NCBI RefSeq assembly: GCF_000518245.1 | Contig: NZ_KI912402.1 | Location: forward strand, 364,544-428,543 | Source: Brachyspira alvinipulli ATCC 51933 | GTDB lineage: Bacteria; Spirochaetota; Brachyspiria; Brachyspirales; Brachyspiraceae | Length of the DNA: 64,000 bases | Direction of reading: 5' to 3' | Shown: in pieces, positions 36,442 through 45,792 of the stretch | Position numbering within the stretch: position 1 is the stretch's first letter | How the letters are laid out: every line of letters begins with the position of its first letter | Translations under genes and position numbers: made by a program | The notes under the pieces: model-generated | What the model was told of the DNA's origin: nothing | The model's input: only the letters and a program-made list of their open reading frames with translations | The model's database searches: none

Positions 36442-36584
36442 AATATTATGTTAATAAAAAATATATTTGTTAATAGATTTTTAACTATTCCGACAATATA
36501 AAAATAGGTTTATAATATTTTTTTACAAAACTATATAAATCGAAGTTTTTATTAATATAGTTCAAATTTTAGGAGAGGTCTATT

Positions 36585-38783
36585 ATGGCAACAACAGGAG
36601 CTTTTCTTGACGAAGTTTATCAAAATGCTGTAGAAGCAGAGGTAAACAAAAGAAGTACTACATTGTCCAATTTAGTGGATAATGCCAGAGAATATCAAAG
36701 AGAAATTTCTGCTTATGAAGATTTAAAAGCCAGATTGAATACATTATCAGAGGCTTCAAAACAATTATATGGATTTCGTTCTCCTTTTAAAAACTATGTT
36801 GGAACAGGTGATGGAATACCTGATTATTTTTCAGTTACAGCTAATAGGCTTGCGAGTACAGGTACTTATGATATAGCAATAAAAGATATAGCTTCAAGTC
36901 AGAAATTTTCTTCTAAAGCATATAATATGTCGGATCAATTACCAGCAGGAACTATAGTATTAAAGGTTGGAGAAGAGGAAAAGACTATAGAATTTGCAGG
37001 CGGAAGTTTGGTTAGTTTGCAGAAAGCCATTGATAAAGCATTCGGTAAAGAAATAAAAACTACAATAACTCAAAAATCTAGAAATTTACAGGTTCTTACA
37101 ATAGATTTGGTAAAAACCGGTTCCAAAAATATAGTAGAAGTTGTAAGCGATGATGCTGGTATATTAACAGAATTGAATATGTTTACAAGAAGACCTTATA
37201 GATATCTTGGGCATATATTTAATCAAGAACTTATAAATAAATGGGAAGATGAGTCTGAAAATTTGTCTACTAATTATTTTGTTAAAAAAGACTTTATGGT
37301 ATTAAAAGGCATTAATAAATTATCAATGCCTCTTCATAGAGAAGCTGAAGCAAATGAAAATATAACCATATCTGTTACGGCTAGAGCATCTGATACTTTG
37401 GATGATGAAGAAGCACCTATGATGCCTCCTACAGTTGATTTATCAATACCTGATACAGGGGTGACATTTAATAAGATAGACAGTGTTATATTTAAAGATG
37501 TAGAATTGTATGGTGAGGGATTATCTCCTGCTGATAGCTCTAGAACATTTGAGGATATAAAAAAGTATAAAGAGGCTTTAGAAGCAGAGAGAAAGGCAAA
37601 GGAAGGTTTAGAGGCCGAAGCTCCTGAGGCAATAAATGCTGATGGATTTAATTTTGAAATTATAGGAGTTAAATATATAAATAAGGCCGGAGATGAGGTA
37701 GAAAAATTTTTTGCATTGCCTACTTTAAGTTCTTCATGGCAAAGACTTAATATTCCTATAGGAAGTCAATTTGAAGAAGGCGATGTTATTACTGAAGTTG
37801 TACTTATAAACAATAATGAAGGCTATAACATATTTTATAAAGATTTGCTTGTTGAAGATATGGGAAGGGAAGAGGATGCCCCTAACTATTTAGTATCTGA
37901 AGCAACTGATGCTAGAGCTTCTATTGATGGTGTTGATGTATTAAGTGAAAGTAATGAATTTAATGATGTTGTAAATGGACTTAATATAACAGCTAAAAAA
38001 GTAACACCTGAGGCATTTGCTACTACAGTTGAAGTTGATAAAGAGGGTGTAGTTAATGCTATAGTTGATTTCATAAGGGCTTATAATGAAGTTACAGATT
38101 TGCTTAATGATACTACTCAAAGACCTTTAAGCAAAGATATAAGAGACGGCATAGAAAATATGAATAGAACAGATTTAATAGATTTAGCTACTACTTTAAA
38201 TGTTGAGTTTGATCCTGAAATATCTGATGCAGGATTGAAGAAGAAATTATATTATGTAGGAGTATTTAGCGGAAATGCCCTTGTTAGTACAATATCTCAA
38301 AGAATAAAAATGATAGTAGCAGATTCTTATGAAACAGAGTATGGAGAGGAATTAGCTTTGCTTGACCAAATAGGTATTAATAGAGGAAATGCTGGAGAGG
38401 ATTGGTCTAAAGTAAAAAAAGCTTTCTTACAAGTTGATGAAGAGAAATTTATGAGTAAGCTTGACACACAAATGGATGGTATAGAAGAATTATTCTCTAA
38501 TGATACAACAGGAGATGATCTTCCTGATACTGGAGTTGCTTATACTATGAGCGACTTTATCACTCCTTATTCTCAAACTAGAGGTATAGTTGAAAATAGT
38601 ATAGCAATGACAAGAAGCCGTTTAGAAGATAATAAAAAGCGTATGGATGCTGAAAAAGATAGAATAGAAGAATATAGACAACAGAGACTTGCTTCATATT
38701 ATAAAATGCAGTCAGAATTGCAGCAGGCAGAGAGAGAGAGAAAGAGACTTGAATCTTCTTTCCAAAATCAGACAGGAAATTAA
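36585..38783 (+). CDS. fliD: Flagellar filament cap protein FliD
   Basis: 732 residues. The N-terminal coiled-coil region (about 1-60) and FliD_N domain (FSVTANRLASTGTYDIAIKD near 82-101) match hook-associated protein 2. The C-terminal FliD_C part includes LLDQIGINRG, FMSKLDTQMDGIEELFSND and a closing coiled coil with SRLEDNKKRMDAEKDRIEEY. FliD caps the growing periplasmic flagellum and folds in flagellin monomers. Length exceeds E. coli FliD (468) because of an enlarged middle region (about 200-440), a variable part of the family. The ribosome-binding site is ttaggagaggtctatt. Confidence 0.93.
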   Translation: MATTGAFLDEVYQNAVEAEVNKRSTTLSNLVDNAREYQREISAYEDLKARLNTLSEASKQLYGFRSPFKNYVGTGDGIPDYFSVTANRLASTGTYDIAIKDIASSQKFSSKAYNMSDQLPAGTIVLKVGEEEKTIEFAGGSLVSLQKAIDKAFGKEIKTTITQKSRNLQVLTIDLVKTGSKNIVEVVSDDAGILTELNMFTRRPYRYLGHIFNQELINKWEDESENLSTNYFVKKDFMVLKGINKLSMPLHREAEANENITISVTARASDTLDDEEAPMMPPTVDLSIPDTGVTFNKIDSVIFKDVELYGEGLSPADSSRTFEDIKKYKEALEAERKAKEGLEAEAPEAINADGFNFEIIGVKYINKAGDEVEKFFALPTLSSSWQRLNIPIGSQFEEGDVITEVVLINNNEGYNIFYKDLLVEDMGREEDAPNYLVSEATDARASIDGVDVLSESNEFNDVVNGLNITAKKVTPEAFATTVEVDKEGVVNAIVDFIRAYNEVTDLLNDTTQRPLSKDIRDGIENMNRTDLIDLATTLNVEFDPEISDAGLKKKLYYVGVFSGNALVSTISQRIKMIVADSYETEYGEELALLDQIGINRGNAGEDWSKVKKAFLQVDEEKFMSKLDTQMDGIEELFSNDTTGDDLPDTGVAYTMSDFITPYSQTRGIVENSIAMTRSRLEDNKKRMDAEKDRIEEYRQQRLASYYKMQSELQQAERERKRLESSFQNQTGN

Positions 38784-38797
38784 TATCATTTGAATTT

Positions 38798-38829
38798 AAG
38801 GTGATATGTTAAATCATATCACCTTTTTT
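38798..38829 (+). terminator. Rho-independent terminator of fliD
   Basis: Perfect stem aaggtgatatg / catatcacctt with a six-base loop, followed by T. Confidence 0.9.
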
Positions 38830-38892
38830 GTGTTTACATAATTATCATTTTATTATAAAATATTGTTTCAAAATTATTTAAGGTTTTATATT

Positions 38893-39732
38893 ATGTTAAT
38901 ATCTTTTACCAAAATGCATGGTATAGGCAATGATTATATTTATATAGATTGCTTTAAAGAAAAGTTTACAGAAGATGATGCCAAAAAATATTCTCCTATA
39001 CTTAGTCATAGACATTATTCAATAGGTGCTGATGGTATTATTTTAATAATGCCAAGTGATAAGGCAGATGTAAGAATGAGAATGTTTAATGCTGACGGAA
39101 GTGAAAGTGAAATGTGCGGAAATGGTGTAAGATGTGTTGCAAAATATGCTTATGATAAAGGTATATCTAAAAATAATCCTATGAAAATAGAAACTTTAAG
39201 GGGTATTCTAGAAGCAAAATTATTTATTAAAGATTCTGAAGTTGATAGTGTTGAAATAAATATGGACAGTCCTATATTTGAGGGGCTTAAAATTCCAACA
39301 ACTATAAATAAAAACCATATAATAGATGAACCCATAAATATAGACGGAAAAATATATAATTTCACTGCAGTTTCTATGGGAAATCCTCACGCTGTTATAT
39401 TTTTAGATGATATAGATAATATCGATATAAACTATATTGGAAGTTATATAGAAAATAATAATATATTTCCAAATAGAACCAATGTAGAATTTGTTAAAAT
39501 TATTAGCAGAGGAGAAGTTAGGCAAAGAACTTGGGAAAGAGGCAGCGGTGAAACTTTGGCATGCGGAACTGGTGCTTCGGCTGTATGTGCTGCCGGTGTT
39601 ATAAGTGGACGTACAAATAATACTATATTAAATCATCTTTTGGGAGGAGATTTGATTTTAAGATATGAAAATAATCAAATTTTTATGAAAGGTGAGGCTA
39701 GATATTCTTTTGAAGGTGTAATTAAATTGTAA
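38893..39732 (+). CDS. dapF: Diaminopimelate epimerase
   Basis: 279 residues from ATG 38893. It converts LL- to meso-diaminopimelate for peptidoglycan and lysine. The two catalytic cysteines are visible, Cys 75 in EMCGNGVRCVA and Cys 224 in LACGTGASAVCAAG. The start FTKMHGIGNDYIYID and the GNPHAV segment near 163 are typical. It appears monocistronic between fliD and a lytic transglycosylase. Confidence 0.96.
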   Translation: MLISFTKMHGIGNDYIYIDCFKEKFTEDDAKKYSPILSHRHYSIGADGIILIMPSDKADVRMRMFNADGSESEMCGNGVRCVAKYAYDKGISKNNPMKIETLRGILEAKLFIKDSEVDSVEINMDSPIFEGLKIPTTINKNHIIDEPINIDGKIYNFTAVSMGNPHAVIFLDDIDNIDINYIGSYIENNNIFPNRTNVEFVKIISRGEVRQRTWERGSGETLACGTGASAVCAAGVISGRTNNTILNHLLGGDLILRYENNQIFMKGEARYSFEGVIKL

Positions 39733-39819
39733 ATTTTACATGACTTTTTTAAATAAATTGTTATTTTTAAATATATATAGTTAATTTAGTTATTCTATCT
39801 ATAGTAATAGAGAGGTTTT

Positions 39820-40377
39820 ATGAAAAGAACTATTATAATAATGTTTTTATTTTTGGGCAGTATAACACTAGAAACCCATAATTTTAATATTAATAATTAT
39901 TCCTTTCCATCTAATGACTGGGTTACTTTAATCAAAGACGTTTCTAATCATTATAAACAGGATTTTTGGTTTATTAAAGATGTTTTTGATATTTGCGGTA
40001 ATTATGATGTAGATCCTCTTTTAATGGTTGCTTTAATTAAAGTAGAAAGCAGTTTTATACCAACAGCATTATCAAGAAAGAATGCTTATGGATACTGTCA
40101 AATAACTCCTATTGCAAATCAAGATGTTGATCCTACTCTAAGCAGATATAATACAAGAGATAATATTGTTTTAGGTGTAAGATTTATTAATAAACTTTTA
40201 ACTAGATTTGAGGGTGATGTTATAAAATCGCTAAGATATTATAATGCTGGTAATAATTATAATGAATATGGTGAATCCTATGCAGACAGTATACGATATG
40301 AATATGATACTATGGTTAGACTTTATGTTAAATCAGATTCTTCTTACGGCTCTATATATAGGAAAGAGGTATTTTAA
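39820..40377 (+). CDS. Lytic transglycosylase (SLT domain)
   Basis: 185 residues with an N-terminal hydrophobic segment (signal peptide or anchor, about 1-18). The SLT/goose-type lysozyme fold shows the catalytic Glu 76 in ALIKVESSFIPTALSRKNAYG, followed by YCQITP, GVRFINKLL and LRYYNAGN. It cleaves the glycan strand of peptidoglycan with formation of 1,6-anhydro-muramic acid. The location beside flagellar genes would suit wall opening for flagellar assembly, but that is inference. Confidence 0.88.
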   Translation: MKRTIIIMFLFLGSITLETHNFNINNYSFPSNDWVTLIKDVSNHYKQDFWFIKDVFDICGNYDVDPLLMVALIKVESSFIPTALSRKNAYGYCQITPIANQDVDPTLSRYNTRDNIVLGVRFINKLLTRFEGDVIKSLRYYNAGNNYNEYGESYADSIRYEYDTMVRLYVKSDSSYGSIYRKEVF

Positions 40378-40402
40378 AAGTATTTTTCTTTTTATAATAA
40401 AA

Positions 40403-40425
40403 AAAGAGGCATTTTAAGCCTCTTT
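40403..40425. terminator. Bidirectional terminator
   Basis: Perfect stem aaagaggc / gcctcttt with a seven-base loop, between convergent genes and flanked by A and T runs. Confidence 0.85.
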
Positions 40426-40456
40426 ATCTATTACTAGTTATTTATTATTCTTTTAA

Positions 40457-41251
40457 TTATCTTTTTAAGTTTACAACAGTAGCAAGCAAGTTATCACTAG
40501 TTTGTACTGCTTTAGAGTTCATTTCATAAGCTCTTTGTGCTACTATCATATCAACCATTTCATCAACAACTTTAACGTTTGACATTTCTACAAAGCCTTG
40601 ATGTATTCTAGGGAAACCATTAGCACCAGGTTCGCCTTCAAAAGCTGGTCCGCTTGCTATAGTTTCTTTATATAAGTTATCGCCTATAGATAAAAGTCCA
40701 GGCTGATTGATAAATCTATGAAGTGTAATTTGTCCTATTTCTACAGGATCATTTTCATCACCTATTTTTACAGAAACTACACCTTCTCTTGATATGCTTA
40801 TCTGCTCTACCAAGAAATTTTCAGGGAATACTATTTCAGGAACTAGTCTGTATCCATTAGAAGTAACCATTTGTCCGTTAGCATCAATTTTGAAAGAACC
40901 GTCTCTAGTATATGAAACGCTTCCGTCAGGCATTAATACTTGGAAAAATCCTTCTCCCTCTAATGCTAAATCAAGTTTATTACCAGTTGCCTGTAAAGAA
41001 CCTTGATCAAACATTTTTTGAGTAGCAGCACTTTTTACACCTAGTCCTGTTTGAAGTCCTACAGGTGTTACAGTGTCTTCTGTAGCAGGAGTTCCTTGTA
41101 TTTTTAAGTTTTGATATATTAAATCTTCAAAATCAGCTCTAACTTTTTTATATCCTATAGTATTAACATTTGCAAGGTTATTTGCTATAGTATCAGTTTT
41201 GAACTGCATACCGTTCATACCGCTTGCAGCTGTCCATAAAGAACGTACCAT
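40457..41251 (-). CDS. flgG: Flagellar basal-body rod protein FlgG
   Basis: 264 residues from ATG 41251 (ggagtgtatt upstream). Start MVRSLWTAASGMNGMQFKTD followed by IANNLANVNTIGYKK is the conserved N-terminal rod/hook signature, and LEGEGFFQVLMPDG and the terminal VVDEMVDMIVAQRAYEMNSK are FlgG-type. It forms the distal rod of the basal body. FlgF is a close alternative; length (about 260) and sequence favour FlgG. It is transcribed alone here, divergent from the next gene. Confidence 0.9.
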   Translation of the reverse strand: MVRSLWTAASGMNGMQFKTDTIANNLANVNTIGYKKVRADFEDLIYQNLKIQGTPATEDTVTPVGLQTGLGVKSAATQKMFDQGSLQATGNKLDLALEGEGFFQVLMPDGSVSYTRDGSFKIDANGQMVTSNGYRLVPEIVFPENFLVEQISISREGVVSVKIGDENDPVEIGQITLHRFINQPGLLSIGDNLYKETIASGPAFEGEPGANGFPRIHQGFVEMSNVKVVDEMVDMIVAQRAYEMNSKAVQTSDNLLATVVNLKR

Positions 41252-41448
41252 ATAATACACTCCATTATCTTATAAATTTATTATATTATATTTTCGGTAA
41301 TTACAAAAATTGCTTTATAGAATTTATATAAAAAATATTATGTTAAGTTATAGAATTAAAAAAATAAAAAACGGGAACTTTTTAAAGTTTTATACGTCTA
41401 ACAACATATATAAATAATAAAACATAAATTATTTTAAGGAGGATGATT

Positions 41449-41847
41449 ATGTTTAAAATGTTATTATTCAATAAAAAAATTATATTTACAGCATTAGTAA
41501 TATTTGTGTTATCTATGTCCGTATTTGCAAGAAGTTATAATTCAGATGATTTCAATTTTAGCAGAAAAGATGGAGTTTACGGAAGAAAATTACCAGATAT
41601 ACAGCTTACATCTGATCAAATATTGCAAATACAATCCATAGAAAATAAATATTACAGCCAAATAGAAAGTTTGCGAAAAGATATTTATAATCAAATACAA
41701 ACTATAAAATTTGAGATGTCAAAAGAAACACCTGATATTAATATTATAGATAAGGCAATAGATGATAAAACTAAATCAGCATCAGAATTACAGAAAATAA
41801 GAATTCAATGCTTTTTAGAAATTGACAGAATATATAAATCAAATTAA
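41449..41847 (+). CDS. Small exported helical protein (Spy/CpxP-like)
   Basis: 132 residues from ATG 41449, chosen because AAGGAGG lies six bases before it. A signal peptide (about 1-27, ending SMSVFARS) precedes a helical body: LPDIQLTSDQILQIQSIENK, then SLRKDIYNQIQTIKFEMSKE and NIIDKAIDDKTKSASELQKI. The L-T-x-x-Q start and two long amphipathic helices are the shape of periplasmic Spy/CpxP/LTXXQ proteins, which act as chaperones or metal/stress sensors. The assignment is by pattern only. A strong terminator follows. Confidence 0.6.
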   Translation: MFKMLLFNKKIIFTALVIFVLSMSVFARSYNSDDFNFSRKDGVYGRKLPDIQLTSDQILQIQSIENKYYSQIESLRKDIYNQIQTIKFEMSKETPDINIIDKAIDDKTKSASELQKIRIQCFLEIDRIYKSN

Positions 41848-41870
41848 TTAATATTCATAATTATATAAGT

Positions 41871-41917
41871 AAAGCTCATATAAAATAACATTAATTATTT
41901 TGTATGAGCTTTAGTTT
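41871..41917 (+). terminator. Rho-independent terminator
   Basis: A long stem starting aaagctcata and closing tatgagcttt, extended by taaaataa / ttatttt, followed by agttttt. Confidence 0.85.
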
Positions 41918-42108
41918 TTATATGTGTAATAAATTTTCTATTATTGTATCGTTTCTATATTTTATATTCTCATTTTGAAATTTGTAATATTGCCTATTTT
42001 CTGCTGTATATATTATGTTAAATTGTTTAAATACTGATTTAAGTAAAATACTTGTTAAAGATAAAATTCTATTATAAAATAATACAAATTAAAAAAGGTA
42101 TTTTTAAA

Positions 42109-43491
42109 ATGTCATATTCCAAGCTAATAATTAAAAATTTCGGTAAGATTAAAGAGGCAGAAATAGAACTTTCTAATCTTATATTGTTTATAGGTGATAA
42201 TAACAGCGGAAAAAGCTATTTGATGACATTGATATATGGCTTGATGAAATATAGTAGATCTATTGCAGATATTATGTTTCAAAATAAGGATTTTATTTAC
42301 AGTTTGGAAGAATATAAAAGAATTCAAAATATAGTTGATAAATACATAAAAATAAATGAGAATATAGAAAGTGGTAGTGTAGTCATAGATAGTTTTTTAA
42401 TAAATAAAGATGCTGATAAAAAATTATCTCTTTTAAAGAATGATGAAATTAATTTATTTAATGAATTATTAAATAAATTATTAAATAAATACAAAATAGA
42501 AATTTTGAAATTTATTTTTAATGATAATGATAATGTAATAAATTTAGAAAGTATATATTTTGATAATTCAAATTATTTATTTAATATTTTTATTACTAAA
42601 GAATCTCTATTTATTCATAAATTACATTCTTTTTCTATATCAGACATAGGAAATGATGACAAGATTGATTATATTTTTATAATGAGAAATATATTTTCTC
42701 GTATGTTAGAAAATAATTTTCATTCTTTAGAATTAAAATTTTTACCTACATCAAGAACTGGTTTTTTATTAACATATAAAGAATTATCAAAAATATCTAA
42801 TATGCAGCAATTTAGTATTGGAGAGAAAAAAGAAAAAACTTTATTTCAAAAACCTATTATAGATTTTATTAATAGTTTAATAGGTTTATCTTATAATTAT
42901 GAAGAAAATGATAATTATAAAGATATAATAGAAATACTTGAAAACAATATATTTAAAGGTAAAATAAATCTTAATAGGGAAACAAATGCTATGTATTATC
43001 AGCCAAATAATAGAGATTTGAAAGTACCTATGCATTTATGTTCTGCTGTAATCACAGAAGTTGCTCCATTATATTTATTTTTGAAATATAGTATGTTTGG
43101 TGATTTATTTATAGAGGAGCCTGAATTATCATTGCATTTAAAATTGCAGAAGCAATTAGCTCGTGTGTTAATAAATCTAGTTAATAAAAAAAGAAATATA
43201 ATAATATCCACTCACAGCGACACTATATTAGAACATATAAATAATATGGCTGTTCTTCATAGCATGAAAGATGAGGATAAAAAGAATCAAATATTAAAAG
43301 AGTATTCATATACTGAAAATGACACCATAGACATAGATAAAATTAGAATATATCAATTTGATACTGATGACAATGATATTACAACCATAAAAGAATTGAA
43401 AGGCGATAGAGAAACAGGATTTTATATAGAAACATTTCATAAATACATAAATAATGCCTCTATAGAATATGATGCAATAAATGAAGATTAA
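42109..43491 (+). CDS. AAA-type ATPase (OLD/RecF-like), component of a candidate defence operon
   Basis: 460 residues from ATG 42109. The N-terminus is SKLIIKNFGKIKEAEIELSN followed by Walker A GDNNSGKS at 29-36. A helical insertion of about 170 residues follows. The C-terminal ATPase half has the conserved FLPTSRTGFLLTY at 211-223, Walker B and D-loop LFIEEPELSLH at 333-343, and the switch STHSD at 367-371. This is the ABC-like AAA_15/AAA_21 group found in OLD, PARIS, Septu and other phage-defence systems. No nuclease domain is fused; a nuclease-like partner starts at its stop codon (TAATG overlap). Confidence 0.8.
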   Translation: MSYSKLIIKNFGKIKEAEIELSNLILFIGDNNSGKSYLMTLIYGLMKYSRSIADIMFQNKDFIYSLEEYKRIQNIVDKYIKINENIESGSVVIDSFLINKDADKKLSLLKNDEINLFNELLNKLLNKYKIEILKFIFNDNDNVINLESIYFDNSNYLFNIFITKESLFIHKLHSFSISDIGNDDKIDYIFIMRNIFSRMLENNFHSLELKFLPTSRTGFLLTYKELSKISNMQQFSIGEKKEKTLFQKPIIDFINSLIGLSYNYEENDNYKDIIEILENNIFKGKINLNRETNAMYYQPNNRDLKVPMHLCSAVITEVAPLYLFLKYSMFGDLFIEEPELSLHLKLQKQLARVLINLVNKKRNIIISTHSDTILEHINNMAVLHSMKDEDKKNQILKEYSYTENDTIDIDKIRIYQFDTDDNDITTIKELKGDRETGFYIETFHKYINNASIEYDAINED

Positions 43492-44117
43492 TGATTATGG
43501 ACGATTTTGATAAACTTTATAATTCTGCTTTTATACTTAATAAAAAAGGTGAAAAAAAGTATCTATTTGATAATACAATGTGTAAAATTGATGTGATAGA
43601 AGATATTTTTACTATAAAAGATAAAAACTCAGAAATGGAATGCCATGTAAAATTAAGCTCTAAATCTATTTGCAGTTCAGATATAGAAGGAGATAAAAAA
43701 TTTAATCATTTAAGAATGAATAAATGTGCTGATGCTGTGATTATAAATAAAAATGAAAATAATAAATTTGATTTACATATAATAGAATTAAAAAATGATA
43801 TTCATGATGATGATTTGAAATGGATTCATCAACAGTTTTTAGGTGCATATTTGAGAATAAGAGCTATTTTTCTTGCTTATTCTAATGATATAGAAAATAT
43901 AAAGTTTTATTTAGTATATAAAAATAATATTAATTCTAAGAGTTATTCTAAAACAAATAATAGTACAAATAAGATAAAAGATAAAATAAATGAGAGACGT
44001 TTATTTGCTAAAAGTAAGATAATTAATAATGTACTTTTAAAAATTTATCCTTTCAATTCTGAAATATTAGATATAATAAAATATGATATAACTTACAATA
44101 ATGAAATTTTTATTTAA
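43491..44117 (+). CDS. Small protein with PD-(D/E)XK-like motif, partner of the ATPase
   Basis: 208 residues. The start ATG overlaps the ATPase stop (TAATG), so the two proteins are made together. The central part reads CADAVIINKN, then DLHIIELKNDI, that is Asp 81 and Glu 99-x-Lys 101 on two adjacent strands, the core signature of PD-(D/E)XK nucleases. A helix with HQQFLGAYLR follows (Gln 115, Tyr 120). The C-terminal 70 residues are basic (SKTNNSTNKIKDKINERR). It is neither HNH, TOPRIM nor DUF4435 in look. Nuclease function is inference from the motif. Confidence 0.6.
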   Translation: MIMDDFDKLYNSAFILNKKGEKKYLFDNTMCKIDVIEDIFTIKDKNSEMECHVKLSSKSICSSDIEGDKKFNHLRMNKCADAVIINKNENNKFDLHIIELKNDIHDDDLKWIHQQFLGAYLRIRAIFLAYSNDIENIKFYLVYKNNINSKSYSKTNNSTNKIKDKINERRLFAKSKIINNVLLKIYPFNSEILDIIKYDITYNNEIFI

Positions 44118-44134
44118 TTATATCTGGAGATAAA

Positions 44135-44902
44135 ATGAAAAAATTGGGTCTTGTATTAGGAGGCGGAGGAGGAAGAGGAGCTTATCATATAGGCGTATGG
44201 AAATATTTAAAAGAGTCTGGTATTTATGATAAAGTTTCTGCTATTTCCGGTAATTCTGTAGGGGCTTTGAATTCTTGTCTTATGATTATGAATGATTATA
44301 ATAATGCTCAAAAAGTTTGGACTCAAGAAATAGAAACAAAAATTCTAAGTCCAAAAAAAATTAAAGATTATTTGAAAATTAATAAATCTTCTATATTCGG
44401 TATATTTTCAAGGGAAGGTTTGATTGAAATTATAGATAAATATATTGATCTTAATCTTTTATCAAATTATCATTTTAATATATACGCATCATGTACAGAG
44501 TATAATGCACCGTTTTTTATAAAGCCTAAATATTTTAAATTAAATGGTAATTCTAATGATAGAATAAAGAAAATACTTTTAGCTACTTCTGCACTTATAG
44601 CTGTATTTCCAACAGAAAAAATTGATGATAAATTCTATCTTGACGGATGTTATACAGATGATTGTCCTATAGAGCCTCTTTATCTTTATGAATATTGTAC
44701 AGATATAATAGTTGTTCATTTGGATTATAAGAAACCTGTTAAAATAAAGAATAATGTTAATATTTATGAAATTTATCCTTCCAAAGATTTAGGTAATTTT
44801 TTTCAAGGTGTTTTGGACTTCTCTCCAGAAGGTGCGTCAAAAAGAATACAGCAGGGATATAATGATGCAAAAACTTATTTAAAAGATTTAAATATATTTT
44901 AG
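44135..44902 (+). CDS. Patatin-like phospholipase
   Basis: 255 residues covering one patatin domain. The oxyanion loop is GGGGGRGAYHIG at 9-20, the nucleophile elbow GNSVG contains Ser 41, and the catalytic Asp 170 lies in DGCY. It hydrolyses acyl ester bonds of membrane phospholipids. No signal peptide is present, so it acts from the cytoplasm. It starts 17 bases after the nuclease-like gene with ggagataaa as ribosome-binding site, so it is probably the third gene of the operon. Patatins serve as membrane-attacking effectors in CBASS (CapV), but no cyclic-nucleotide synthase is nearby. A housekeeping lipase remains possible. Confidence 0.9.
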   Translation: MKKLGLVLGGGGGRGAYHIGVWKYLKESGIYDKVSAISGNSVGALNSCLMIMNDYNNAQKVWTQEIETKILSPKKIKDYLKINKSSIFGIFSREGLIEIIDKYIDLNLLSNYHFNIYASCTEYNAPFFIKPKYFKLNGNSNDRIKKILLATSALIAVFPTEKIDDKFYLDGCYTDDCPIEPLYLYEYCTDIIVVHLDYKKPVKIKNNVNIYEIYPSKDLGNFFQGVLDFSPEGASKRIQQGYNDAKTYLKDLNIF

Positions 44903-44943
44903 TTATAGTATTTTAAATGTATTGTTGCAATATATGAAATATT

Positions 44944-45561
44944 TTATTTAAATAAATATTCTATTATAGAGCCTTTTTTTATATATGGTTTTATTTCATT
45001 TAATGTGAAAGGAATATCAACATAATATTCATTCATTATTTCACTTCCTTCTATATTTTCTTTGGTGAAAGAAATTGTACTGCTGAAATAATATGAGAAT
45101 ACAATACCGCCATTTGGTTTTATATAGAAAGAAAAGTCAGATATATTAACATCTTCAATAATATAATAAATACCTTCATCATTTTCTTTCTGTTCTAATT
45201 TTTTCTGTTCTTGTTTTTCTTTTGCTCTGAATAAATTGATAAAACTCTGATTATTTATGTTCACTATATCATTAATAGCAATATACCTGCCGTCATCTGC
45301 TGAAAAAGTCATATAGTTTTTATATATATCAATATTTGAGGTTTCACTGTTCCAGCCTGAAAGTTCTATTTTAAAAGTAAAAATTTTTGAATCTTTATAT
45401 GCAAGTTTTACTTCATATCCAGAAATATCTTTATTTTGAGAGAATTGTTCTTCAATCAAATTTTTAGCCATTTGTATTTTTTCATCATATGAATATCCGT
45501 ATATATTGTATGAAAATATACATACAATAAAAATTGTTAAAAAAATGATTATTTTTTTCAT
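44944..45561 (-). CDS. Exported protein with DUF3298-like C-terminal domain
   Basis: 205 residues with a signal peptide (about 1-22, ending YNIYGYS). The C-terminal region FYIKPNGGIVFSYYFSSTIS followed by EYYVDIPFTLNEIKPYIKKG is the pattern of DUF3298/RsiV-type domains, which in other proteins bind ligands such as lysozyme. An internal Lys/Glu/Gln-rich linker lies at about 112-126. The gene is convergent with the patatin gene. Function is unknown. Confidence 0.6.
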   Translation of the reverse strand: MKKIIIFLTIFIVCIFSYNIYGYSYDEKIQMAKNLIEEQFSQNKDISGYEVKLAYKDSKIFTFKIELSGWNSETSNIDIYKNYMTFSADDGRYIAINDIVNINNQSFINLFRAKEKQEQKKLEQKENDEGIYYIIEDVNISDFSFYIKPNGGIVFSYYFSSTISFTKENIEGSEIMNEYYVDIPFTLNEIKPYIKKGSIIEYLFK

Positions 45562-45792
45562 GGTTCATTCCTTTTTATAACTATATAGTATAACATATTT
45601 TTATAGAGATAGTATCAAATTTAGTCCATATTAACATAATCTAGTTATCATAATATATAAAAAACTATTCCTTTTTACATATTAACAAAAATCATGTTTT
45701 TTTATACAATATATAATATTGACTTTTATTTATAATTCTATTATTATAAAAGCCATTAAAATAATGTGTAAAAATATAGTAAGGTTATTAGA

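Noticed and set aside
44135-44902. Patatin as part of a CBASS system
   Set aside because: No CD-NTase, Cap2/Cap3 or related gene lies near; only the effector type is shared.
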